From Acidobacteriota bacterium (GTDB taxonomy: Bacteria; Acidobacteriota; Blastocatellia; Pyrinomonadales; Pyrinomonadaceae), in NCBI GenBank assembly GCA_019247865.1, contig JAFBAJ010000761.1, forward strand, positions 1 to 5,748: a stretch of DNA of 5,748 nucleotides, written 5' to 3'. Of this stretch, positions 1 to 5,748 are shown in pieces. The notes under the pieces were generated by a model. The model saw nothing but the letters and a program-made list of their open reading frames with translations. It was not told the DNA's origin and ran no database searches. Positions within the stretch are counted from its first letter, which is position 1, and each line of letters opens with the position of its first letter. Made by a program: the position numbers and the translations under genes.

Positions 1-501
1 ATTCTGCGTGCGCTGGCGCAGCAGGCGTGCGGCGATGAGCCCGCAGCCGTCAACACGCTGGAGCAGGCCCTGCTCCTGGCCGAACCTGAATCATACGTTC
101 GCAGCTTTGTCGGTGAAGGCGAGGCTCTCTCAAAACTGCTCCTGCAATCTCTCAAACAGAATGGGGAGCGTTGGGAAGCGGCACAGCCCGAGCTGTTGCG
201 CTTCGTCGTCAAACTCAACGAAGCCTTAGGCTCACTCGTCTCCGGGCAGAAAGCAAAGCCCGCGCAGGCTGCCGCCGACGGCCTCCTGCCCTGGTGGTAC
301 GTCAACGACCCGCTCAGCGAGCGCGAGCTGGAAGTCCTGCGGCATGTCTCGCAAGGCTTGTCGAATCAGGATATCGCCGACAAGCTCTTCTTATCCGCGG
401 GCACGGTCAAGCGTCACATGAGCAACATCTATCAGAAGCTCGACGTACACAGCCGCACGCAGGCCATTGAACGCGCCAGAACATTCAAGCTCATGGGCTA
501 A
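1..501 (+). CDS. MalT-like LuxR-family transcriptional regulator, 3' part only
   Basis: The frame is open from base 1 to a TAA at 499-501 and gives the last 166 residues of a protein that starts outside the window. The first ~85 residues are helical (motifs such as [12 protein letters not shown] and [12 protein letters not shown]) and match the end of the helical-repeat region of MalT-type regulators. After a variable Ala/Lys/Gln linker comes [18 protein letters not shown] (from residue 96), then a complete LuxR/GerE helix-turn-helix with [18 protein letters not shown], ending ARTFKLMG. The protein is therefore a DNA-binding transcriptional activator; its ATPase and sensing parts are not visible. 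It is a close paralogue of the next gene, which starts 21 bases downstream, so the two are probably co-transcribed. Short ORFs in other frames here are shadows. The family call is firm; the regulated genes and the ligand are unknown. Confidence 0.93.
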   Translation: MLRALAQQACGDEPAAVNTLEQALLLAEPESYVRSFVGEGEALSKLLLQSLKQNGERWEAAQPELLRFVVKLNEALGSLVSGQKAKPAQAAADGLLPWWYVNDPLSERELEVLRHVSQGLSNQDIADKLFLSAGTVKRHMSNIYQKLDVHSRTQAIERARTFKLMG

Positions 502-504
502 GCC

Positions 505-510
505 GGAAGG
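505..510 (+). promoter_or_regulatory. Probable ribosome binding site of the second LuxR regulator
   Basis: GGAAGG lies 12 bases before the ATG at 523, inside the 21-base gap after the preceding stop codon. The spacing is longer than ideal, so translation may be helped by coupling to the upstream gene. No better in-frame start is seen upstream, and the family's N-terminal motif (MTKLYLPP) begins only 16 residues into the protein, which supports the ATG at 523. Confidence 0.5.
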
Positions 511-522
511 ATTGATCGCACG

Positions 523-3261
523 ATGAGTTCACGACCCGACAAGGGGAGCAACGGGGCACGGCCGAAGCTGATGACCAAGCTCTATCTGCCGCCCGCACGG
601 CAGACTTTGGTGGAGCGTCCGCGTCTGCTGCAACATCTGGACGAAGGTTTACAGGGCAAGCTGACGCTCATCTCCGCGCCCGCCGGATTCGGCAAGACCT
701 CGCTCGTGACGGCCTGGAAACAGCAGAACGAGATGCCGCTGGCATGGCTTTCGCTCGACGAGGAGGACAACGAGCCGACGCGTTTCGCGGACTATCTGGT
801 GGCCGCGTTGCAAACGGTTGATGAAGAGCTCGCGGAAGAGACTGCGGGTCTGCTGCGAGGGTCTGCGAGCCCGCCTTTGACGCTCGTCCTGAGCTCGCTG
901 CTCAACGAGCTCAACGCGCATGACGCGGAGTTCGTGCTGGCGCTGGATGATTATCACGTCATCGCCGAGCCGCTCATACATGAAGCTGTGAGCGTATTGA
1001 TCGAGCGCCTTCCGCCGCACGTGCACGCGCTGGTCGCGAGCCGGAGCGATCCGCCGTTCCCGCTGGCACGGCTGCGCGCGCGCGGCGAGCTCAAAGAGAT
1101 CAGGGCTTATGACCTGCGCTTTAATGAGGCGGAGTCCAACGTCTTCCTGAATGACGTGATGAGTTTGGGGCTCGCGTCGGACGACGTACACGCGCTCGAA
1201 GAGCGCACCGAAGGCTGGATCACGGGCCTGCAGCTCTCCGCGCTCAGCCTGCGCGGACGCGAGAACAAGTCCGAGATGGTCAGAGAGTTCGCGGGCGACA
1301 ATCGCTTTATCCTGGACTACCTGCTGGAAGAAGTCCTCAACGGCCAGCCCGAACGGGTGCAGGACTTTCTCTTGCGAACATCGGTGCTGACGCGCCTCAA
1401 CGGGCCGCTCTGCGACGCGCTGACGCAGGACCACAACGGACACGACACACTGCAGCAACTGGAACGCGCCAACCTCTTTCTGATCCCGCTCGACAACAAG
1501 GGCAACTGGTTTCGTTATCATCACCTCTTCGCAGACCTCCTGCGCTTAAAGCTCAGGCACAAACAGCCGAGCGCCATCCGTGAGCTGCAACTTAAAGCGA
1601 GCGTCTGGTGTGAAGAGAATGAGCTGTCGGAGGAAGCCATCGGCTACGCGCTGGCCGCGCAGGATTGGATGCGCGCGCTCGATCTGATCGAGCCGATCTC
1701 TTATCAGCTCATTACGCTCGGCGGATTTGAGCGCCTCAATCGCTGGCTCGAAGCCATTCCCGAAACCGCTCTCAAGACGCGGCCGATCCTGCTCGCGGGA
1801 TACGTTCCGACCCTGCTCTACAAAGCGGAGTTCGACCGCGTCGAAAAGTATGCGCGCCTGATGGAGACGGCGGAACCGGAAGAGGTGCGGCGCAGGTTGA
1901 GCAGTACGGCCTGGTCTTCGCGCTCGCTGGTGGCGGTCGCGCGTGGCGAGCTCGCGGAGGCCATCGAATGCAGCCGGAAATCTTTCGAGCTGCTGCTGCC
2001 CGGCGATGTCAAGCAGCGCGCGGTCGTCCTCCAAACGCGTGTCCGCTACGTCTGTTTGCAGGGCGACATGAAGGAGAGCGAGCGGGAGCTGCTGGAAGCT
2101 CTGCCCGCTTACAAACAGGCCGGGCACATCATGTTCGAGGTCTGGGGGCTGACCCTCCTCGGTTTTATTCGCTCCATGCAGGGGCGCTTGCACGAAGGGG
2201 CGGACGTGCTGCGGCAGGTCATCCAATACACCAAAGAGCAGATGCCCAACCGGCCGGAGACACTCGTCTACACGCACAGCTTTGCGTGCGACATCTACCG
2301 CGAATGGAACGACCTTGAAGCGGCCCGGACATGCCTCAACGAAGCGCTGACGGTCATTCGTCAAACGGGACGCGAGAGCTACATCGCCTCCGTCGCGGAG
2401 CATCTCAAAAGCCTGGCCCTGATGCTTGAGCTCTGCGGCGAGACGGAGGAGGCATTTGAGCTGATCCGGAGCGGCATCAATCGCGTGCGGAAGTACCGCG
2501 ACGAGGCGACGGCCGGACGCCTGCTGGCGCTGGAGGCGCTGCTGCGCCTGCGTCGCGGCGAGATGGCCGCCGTCAATCGTTGGGCGGAGTCGAGCGGCCT
2601 CAGCCCGGCGGACGAACCCGATTACAGCAAGGAGCTGAATCACATCACTTATGCGCGCTGGCTGATCGCGAGCGGCAAAGCGGAAGAGGCGCGTCCGCTT
2701 CTCTCGCGCCTGCGCCGTGCGGCCCGGAAGGCAGACCGTCAACGCATCGTGCTCGAAATTCTGCGGCTCGAAGCTCTGGCGCAGCAGGCGTGCGACGATG
2801 AGCCGTTGGCGATCAAAACTCTGGAACAGGCTTTACTCCTGGCCGAGCCCGAATCCCACCTGCGCGGCTTTATAGATGAAGGCAAGGCTTTATCGAAGCT
2901 CCTCGTAGAAGCCCTTAAACAGCACGGCAAACGCTGGGAGACCGCAGCCCCTGCCCTCCTGCGCTTCGTCATCAAACTCAACGAAGCCTTCGGCCGCTTA
3001 GCTCCCGCGCCCAGGACGCGCGCCGCGCAGACCGAAAGCGAGAGCCTGCCCTGGTGGTATGTCAACGACCCGCTCAGCGAACGCGAGCTGGAAGTCCTGC
3101 AACACGTCGCACAGGGGCGCTCGAATCAGGACATCGCCGACAAGCTCTTCCTCTCCGCCGGCACGGTCAAACGCCACCTCAGCAATATCTTCCAGAAGCT
3201 CGACGTACACAGCCGCACGCAGGCCATCGAGCGCGCACGCAATCTCAAGCTCCTCGGTTAA
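523..3261 (+). CDS. MalT-like ATP-dependent LuxR-family transcriptional regulator (LAL/STAND type), complete
   Basis: This 912-residue protein has the usual length and order of the MalT/LAL family of ATP-dependent transcriptional activators. The N-terminus has the family motif [19 protein letters not shown] (residues 17-35). A P-loop follows, [10 protein letters not shown] at 51-60 with K58 and T59 contacting nucleotide, and a Walker B-like strand FVLALDDYH at 137-145 (D142, D143). Further family motifs are [19 protein letters not shown] (172-190), [17 protein letters not shown] (229-245) and the winged-helix signature [12 protein letters not shown] (330-341). Residues ~360-800 are helical TPR/SUPR-like repeats, the likely ligand-sensing part. 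The C-terminus is a LuxR/GerE helix-turn-helix (851-907; recognition helix SAGTVKRH at 878-885). In this family, ATP and an inducer drive oligomerisation and promoter activation; the inducer here cannot be read from sequence. No key residue is missing. The gene follows a paralogue by 21 bases and converges on the minus-strand genes. The long antisense frames inside it are high-GC shadows. Confidence 0.96.
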   Translation: MSSRPDKGSNGARPKLMTKLYLPPARQTLVERPRLLQHLDEGLQGKLTLISAPAGFGKTSLVTAWKQQNEMPLAWLSLDEEDNEPTRFADYLVAALQTVDEELAEETAGLLRGSASPPLTLVLSSLLNELNAHDAEFVLALDDYHVIAEPLIHEAVSVLIERLPPHVHALVASRSDPPFPLARLRARGELKEIRAYDLRFNEAESNVFLNDVMSLGLASDDVHALEERTEGWITGLQLSALSLRGRENKSEMVREFAGDNRFILDYLLEEVLNGQPERVQDFLLRTSVLTRLNGPLCDALTQDHNGHDTLQQLERANLFLIPLDNKGNWFRYHHLFADLLRLKLRHKQPSAIRELQLKASVWCEENELSEEAIGYALAAQDWMRALDLIEPISYQLITLGGFERLNRWLEAIPETALKTRPILLAGYVPTLLYKAEFDRVEKYARLMETAEPEEVRRRLSSTAWSSRSLVAVARGELAEAIECSRKSFELLLPGDVKQRAVVLQTRVRYVCLQGDMKESERELLEALPAYKQAGHIMFEVWGLTLLGFIRSMQGRLHEGADVLRQVIQYTKEQMPNRPETLVYTHSFACDIYREWNDLEAARTCLNEALTVIRQTGRESYIASVAEHLKSLALMLELCGETEEAFELIRSGINRVRKYRDEATAGRLLALEALLRLRRGEMAAVNRWAESSGLSPADEPDYSKELNHITYARWLIASGKAEEARPLLSRLRRAARKADRQRIVLEILRLEALAQQACDDEPLAIKTLEQALLLAEPESHLRGFIDEGKALSKLLVEALKQHGKRWETAAPALLRFVIKLNEAFGRLAPAPRTRAAQTESESLPWWYVNDPLSERELEVLQHVAQGRSNQDIADKLFLSAGTVKRHLSNIFQKLDVHSRTQAIERARNLKLLG

Positions 3262-3266
3262 CTAAA

Positions 3267-3339
3267 TTTCACGCCAGGGCGCAAAGACGCAAAGAAAGCT
3301 TACATGTCTTTCTTTGCGTCTTTGCGCCTTTGCGTGAAA
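3267..3339. repeat. REP-like palindrome of 8-base units between convergent genes; possible bidirectional terminator
   Basis: The left arm (3267-3298) and right arm (3308-3339) are each 32 bases and are reverse complements at 30 of 32 positions by hand count. The loop is cttacatgt (3299-3307). The two mismatches lie close together: CAG in the left arm faces a TTT in the right arm, and one of them becomes a G-U pair in RNA. The right arm is itself periodic: tttgcgtc, tttgcgcc, tttgcgtg, an exact 8-base period. The element starts 5 bases after the regulator's stop codon and ends 6 bases before the DUF4136 stop codon. In RNA it would form a very stable hairpin from either strand, so a role in 3'-end formation or transcript protection is plausible, but no strong U-tract follows on either side. 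I recall similar GCAAAG-rich palindromes scattered through Acidobacteriota and other environmental genomes; that memory is unchecked. Confidence 0.88.
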
Positions 3340-3345
3340 CCTGTT

Positions 3346-3894
3346 TTAGCTCGCTTTGCCTCCCTTCCTCTGCCCATCTTTGACAAACTGTTTGACCAGC
3401 TTCTCGGCCGACCTGTTGATCTTCTTCCCGGCATCCTTCAACTCGACAGCTCCGCTGGCACGGCCTCGCCAGACGAGCTGTCCCGTGACGGGATCTATCA
3501 CGTCAACCAGCAGCGTGCCTTCCGTGTACTGATTGACGCGTATGTCGCGGCGCGCAAACCAGCGCGGCGCGCCGTAGCCGTAGTCCTGCACGTCGTACTT
3601 GCTCTGCGTCGTAACGTAGTAGGCCAGAGCGAAGTCCGGCCTCCCGGCGCTCTCCCGCCTGTAGCCGTTCGCCATGAGCTCTGCTTCGAGCGCCGCACGG
3701 ATGCGTCCGTCGTTGAGCGAATCCTGCGCGAGCGGGTCGGCGGCCCTGCGCTGCTGGATGATGAAATTGAAGCTCTTGAGCTTCGAGAAGTCGAACGACC
3801 TATCGAAGTCCGTCTGCACAGATTGCGCCTGCGACGCGCTCGCGCACAGGCCCAGGATAAAACTCAGCATGATGGCTGCTCTGATGATCTTCAT
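3346..3894 (-). CDS. DUF4136 domain-containing exported protein
   Basis: The 182-residue protein starts with a signal peptide: basic MKIIR, a hydrophobic core (AAIMLSFILGLCA) and a probable signal peptidase I site after SQA at residue 23. C17 is preceded by L16, which does not fit a lipobox, so a lipoprotein is unlikely although many relatives are lipoproteins. The mature part has DUF4136 hallmarks: the opening VQTDFDRSFDFSKLKSF (residues 26-42), a central segment with DFALAYYV, and the late GTLLVDVIDPVTGQLVWRG, followed by a Lys-rich C-terminus (KLVKQFVKDGQRKGGKAS). The domain's function is not established; members are envelope proteins. The ATG at 3894 is supported by AAGGAG seven bases upstream and by the signal peptide beginning there. 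It is the last gene of the minus-strand unit, 21 bases after its neighbour, and abuts the palindrome. The plus-strand frame across this gene is a shadow that begins inside the palindrome. Confidence 0.92.
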   Translation of the reverse strand: MKIIRAAIMLSFILGLCASASQAQSVQTDFDRSFDFSKLKSFNFIIQQRRAADPLAQDSLNDGRIRAALEAELMANGYRRESAGRPDFALAYYVTTQSKYDVQDYGYGAPRWFARRDIRVNQYTEGTLLVDVIDPVTGQLVWRGRASGAVELKDAGKKINRSAEKLVKQFVKDGQRKGGKAS

Positions 3895-3901
3895 GATTCC
3901 T

Positions 3902-3907
3902 CTCCTT
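3902..3907 (-). promoter_or_regulatory. Ribosome binding site of the DUF4136 gene
   Basis: On the minus strand this reads AAGGAG, seven bases before the ATG at 3894-3892. It is near consensus and well spaced, and it lies in the 21-base gap after the upstream stop codon. It fixes the start codon. Confidence 0.8.
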
Positions 3908-3915
3908 CTTCAGAT

Positions 3916-4596
3916 TTAGTTATGCGCGTAGTCATAGTTTTCCGTCGTGATGGTCAACTCCCGGCTCGGATAATCCACGACGGAGCGGGACAGATAGGTC
4001 GGCCCAAGCGGCAGGTCTCGAAACTCTGAGACGAGGCGCAGCGGGCTCTGCTCAAAGGCCGTCTGCACTTCCACGCGGCGCTGCCTGCGCGTGACGGCAT
4101 CCACCCAGAGGCTCATCGTGTCGCCGGGCTGCATGACATCGCTCGCCTGTAGGCGCAGCAGCCCGTTATTGGTGTCGAGCGTGACGGTCGCGCGCCTCAT
4201 GAACTGCTGCATCTTTTCGGGCGGAATTTCGCCGTAGGATTTCGCCAGCGCGCCGAGGCCGTCGATCAATTCCAGAAACTCATCCCTCTTTTTCTTCGCG
4301 ATCAGGCCGCGCAGGCCGCGCGTGGGAATGTCCGGCTGTGTTCCGCCGATGTTGGTCTTCTGAAGCACCCCACCGGCGTCGTAGCGCAGCACGTAGAGCT
4401 GCACGCTCCTGGTCTCTCCGCCCTTGCGGATCTCCGTCCGCGAGCGCCAACTGTACTGTCGCAGCTCCTTCGCGTTCTCATACTGAAGCTGGCTGAAGCG
4501 CGGCGCTTGTTGGCCCGCCGCCATGAAGCAGGCCAGCAACATGATCGCCAACAGCAGGATGATTTCACGACCCTTAATTAATTTGTTTATCTTCAT
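3916..4596 (-). CDS. Exported or lipid-anchored protein of unknown function, possibly LolA-like fold
   Basis: This 226-residue protein begins MKINKLIKGR followed by a hydrophobic stretch (IILLLAIMLLACFMAAG, 12-28), a clear export signal. LLAC at 20-23 fits a lipobox, so it could be a lipoprotein anchored at C23; cleavage by signal peptidase I near AAGQQ is the alternative. The mature part alternates polar and hydrophobic residues as beta-strands do: RQYSWRSRTEIRKGG, VQLYVLRYDAGGVLQKTNI, then MSLWVDAVTRRQRRVEVQT and the tail RELTITTENYDYAHN. The pattern recalls LolA/LolB-like lipid-binding folds, but this is an impression and no family is claimed. A 9-base tandem duplication at 4303-4320 encodes RGLRGL (residues 93-98). 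The frame stays open about 300 codons further upstream through the glycosyltransferase gene, but the signal peptide, a good Shine-Dalgarno and a switch to AT-rich codons all place the start at 4596. It lies 32 bases after the glycosyltransferase. Confidence 0.85.
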   Translation of the reverse strand: MKINKLIKGREIILLLAIMLLACFMAAGQQAPRFSQLQYENAKELRQYSWRSRTEIRKGGETRSVQLYVLRYDAGGVLQKTNIGGTQPDIPTRGLRGLIAKKKRDEFLELIDGLGALAKSYGEIPPEKMQQFMRRATVTLDTNNGLLRLQASDVMQPGDTMSLWVDAVTRRQRRVEVQTAFEQSPLRLVSEFRDLPLGPTYLSRSVVDYPSRELTITTENYDYAHN

Positions 4597-4604
4597 CACA
4601 GATG

Positions 4605-4616
4605 CCTCTCTTCCTC
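4605..4616 (-). promoter_or_regulatory. Ribosome binding site deciding the start of the 226-residue exported protein
   Basis: The minus strand reads GAGGAAGAGAGG, a purine-rich double Shine-Dalgarno, with GAGAGG ending eight bases before the ATG at 4596. The first codons are AT-rich (ATGAAGATAAACAAATTAAT) in an otherwise GC-rich region, as expected at a translation start. This argues against the much longer open frame upstream. Confidence 0.72.
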
Positions 4617-4628
4617 TCGTATCAATGT

Positions 4629-5748
4629 TCAGGCGACCGCCGACAATTCCAGCGGCGCAGTGATGGCCGTCTCTTTCCGTCTCTTTTCCCGGAGCTTCTG
4701 CGCGATCAGCTCGACCGCCGCAGCCGCCCCGTTCTCGGCGCGCACACGCCGCCCGGCTTCGCTTGCACGCTGCGCGTAAGCAGGATTTTCGAGCAGCTCT
4801 TTGAGCTCGGTCGCGGCCTTCGCGGCGGTGTAGCCGGAACGCTTGATGGTGCGTGCGACGCCGAGTCGCGTGACGCGTGCGGCGTTGTCCGGCTGGTCGT
4901 GGTTGTAAGGCATGACGAGCATCGGAATGCCCGCGCGCAGGCCCTGTCCGGTCGTGCCGACGCCGCCCTGATGCACCATCGCTGCGGCGCGCGGCAGCAG
5001 CTCGCCGTAAGGCGCGTAATTGAAGACGCCGATGCTCTCCGGCAACGGCACCGCCGGTCTGTTCCGCTCTGAGCCGATGAGGAGCACCGCGCGGCGCTTC
5101 AACATCTTTGCCGCCGCGACGCTCTCGCGAAAGAAGTCGCCCGCGACATGCACCGCCGCCGAGCCGAGCGTGAACACGATCGGAGCCGGGCCGCTGTCCA
5201 GAAAGCGCTGCAACTCCGGCTCCAGCTGTGAGCCGCCGTTCCGGTCGTAAAAAGGAAAGCCGGTCAGCACAGTGTTGACAGGCCAATCGGCCTGTGGCCG
5301 GTAGAGCACGCTCGAAAAGAGACCGAGGTTCAGCTGCGGCGAATACTGACCGGCGAAGAGCGGGTTCTCCCCCTGAGGCAGGCCCAGCTCTCGCTGGAAT
5401 TCGTAGAACGGCTGGAGCCAGGATGCTGTTAATCCTTCGAACAGCCTCTGGAAGAGGCTTGCGGCGCGGGGGCCGCCGAGACGCAGCAAGCCGTGCAGCC
5501 ACGGAGCAGTCGGCGGCACGAACGGGTCGTAATCAGACCAGAGCGAAGCAGGCGCGAGGACTGTGGAAACCCAGGGGATGCCCGTCTTTTGCGCGACGAG
5601 CGGCCCGGCCAGCGTGATCGGATGCGTAATCAGCATCTCCGCGCCGCGCATTGCCATCTCCAGGTCTGTATATGACTGGCGCACGGCTGGAATCAGTAAA
5701 TCCCTGAACAGATATTCCGCGCCCTTTCGCAAGTCCATGATCTTGTCG
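4629..5748 (-). CDS. UGT/MGT-family (GT1) glycosyltransferase, N-terminus outside the window
   Basis: The visible 372 residues form most of a GT-B fold glycosyltransferase of the MGT/YjiC type, which transfers a sugar from a nucleotide donor to a small lipophilic or aromatic acceptor in the cytoplasm. The frame is open to the right edge; the ATG at 5738 is probably internal, since the family is normally ~410-430 residues and the N-terminal Rossmann start and catalytic His are absent. Counting from that Met, the acceptor-side domain includes ITHPITLAGPLVAQKTGIPW (37-56). The donor domain has PIVFTLGSAAVH (186-197), NYAPYGELLPRAAAMVHQGG (240-259) and GVGTTGQGLRAGIPMLVMPY (259-278), then HDQPDNAARV (280-289). 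H256 and the D281-Q282 pair are the usual donor-binding residues, so the donor side looks intact. The protein ends in a charged tail (REKRRKETAIT). It is the first visible gene of a minus-strand unit with two exported proteins. Donor sugar and acceptor cannot be predicted. Confidence 0.94.
   Translation of the reverse strand, partial: DKIMDLRKGAEYLFRDLLIPAVRQSYTDLEMAMRGAEMLITHPITLAGPLVAQKTGIPWVSTVLAPASLWSDYDPFVPPTAPWLHGLLRLGGPRAASLFQRLFEGLTASWLQPFYEFQRELGLPQGENPLFAGQYSPQLNLGLFSSVLYRPQADWPVNTVLTGFPFYDRNGGSQLEPELQRFLDSGPAPIVFTLGSAAVHVAGDFFRESVAAAKMLKRRAVLLIGSERNRPAVPLPESIGVFNYAPYGELLPRAAAMVHQGGVGTTGQGLRAGIPMLVMPYNHDQPDNAARVTRLGVARTIKRSGYTAAKAATELKELLENPAYAQRASEAGRRVRAENGAAAAVELIAQKLREKRRKETAITAPLELSAVA

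Noticed and set aside
649..1524. 291-codon minus-strand open frame over the ATPase domain of the regulator
   Set aside because: Antisense to clear P-loop and Walker B coding sequence; composition is Arg/Gln/Val-rich shadow and no motif is seen.
1546..2742. 398-codon open frame on the minus strand inside the second regulator
   Set aside because: It lies wholly antisense to a well-supported gene, has a low-complexity Arg/Ala/Gln/Leu composition typical of high-GC shadows, shows no recognisable domain and has no better claim than the sense gene.
3054..3383. 109-codon plus-strand frame ending across the palindrome (contains HARAQRRKE and FLCVFAPLRE)
   Set aside because: It is a frame-shifted read of the regulator's 3' end plus the repeat; these peptide strings are translations of the palindrome, not of a gene.
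3304..4029. 241-codon plus-strand open frame starting MSFFASLRLCVK
   Set aside because: It begins inside the palindrome's loop and then runs antisense through the DUF4136 gene. Such repeat-derived starts are a known source of spurious protein calls.
4602..5072. 156-codon plus-strand frame over the glycosyltransferase 3' end
   Set aside because: Antisense to the conserved donor-binding domain, with no motif of its own.
4597..5502. N-terminal extension of the 226-residue exported protein by about 300 codons
   Set aside because: The extension overlaps the glycosyltransferase gene in another frame, is Arg/Ala-rich without motifs, and would bury a clear signal peptide and ribosome binding site at 4596.
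5736..5738. ATG as the true start of the glycosyltransferase
   Set aside because: The frame continues in phase to the window edge (D, K, I precede the Met), and about 50-60 residues of the expected N-terminal domain would be missing, so the gene almost certainly starts outside the window.

Overview
The window is a GC-rich, gene-dense piece of bacterial chromosome with two convergent transcription units and no gap of more than about 90 bases without a gene. Three things suggest an Acidobacteriota-type genome, perhaps Blastocatellia: the large MalT-like LuxR regulators in tandem, a DUF4136 secreted protein, and a palindrome built from a GCAAAG-type octamer. This placement rests on general resemblance and is only moderately supported.

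Left half, plus strand (1-3261): the 3' end of one MalT-like LuxR-family regulator (open at the left edge, stop at 499-501) is followed 21 bases later by a complete second regulator of 912 residues. Their C-terminal regions are clearly paralogous: 63 of the last 71 residues are identical by my hand count, including the whole recognition helix. The pair looks like a tandem duplication with a period of about 2.76 kb and is probably co-transcribed.

Junction (3262-3345): the gap between the convergent units is almost filled by a 73-base near-perfect palindrome with 32-base arms and a 9-base loop. The arms are made of an 8-base repeating unit. It looks like a dispersed REP-like element and may serve as a shared bidirectional 3' end.

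Right half, minus strand (3346-5748, read right to left): a three-gene unit made of a UGT/MGT-type (GT1) glycosyltransferase whose N-terminus lies outside the window, a signal-peptide-bearing protein of unknown function that may have a LolA-like fold, and a DUF4136 exported protein. Gaps are 32 and 21 bases, and both downstream genes have good Shine-Dalgarno sequences, so this is probably one operon. The glycosyltransferase would act in the cytoplasm and the other two in the envelope. A joint role in making or placing a glycosylated envelope molecule is possible, but the sequence does not show it. The promoters of both units lie outside the window. I found no tRNA, rRNA, CRISPR array, insertion sequence, or clearly novel defence or mobile system.
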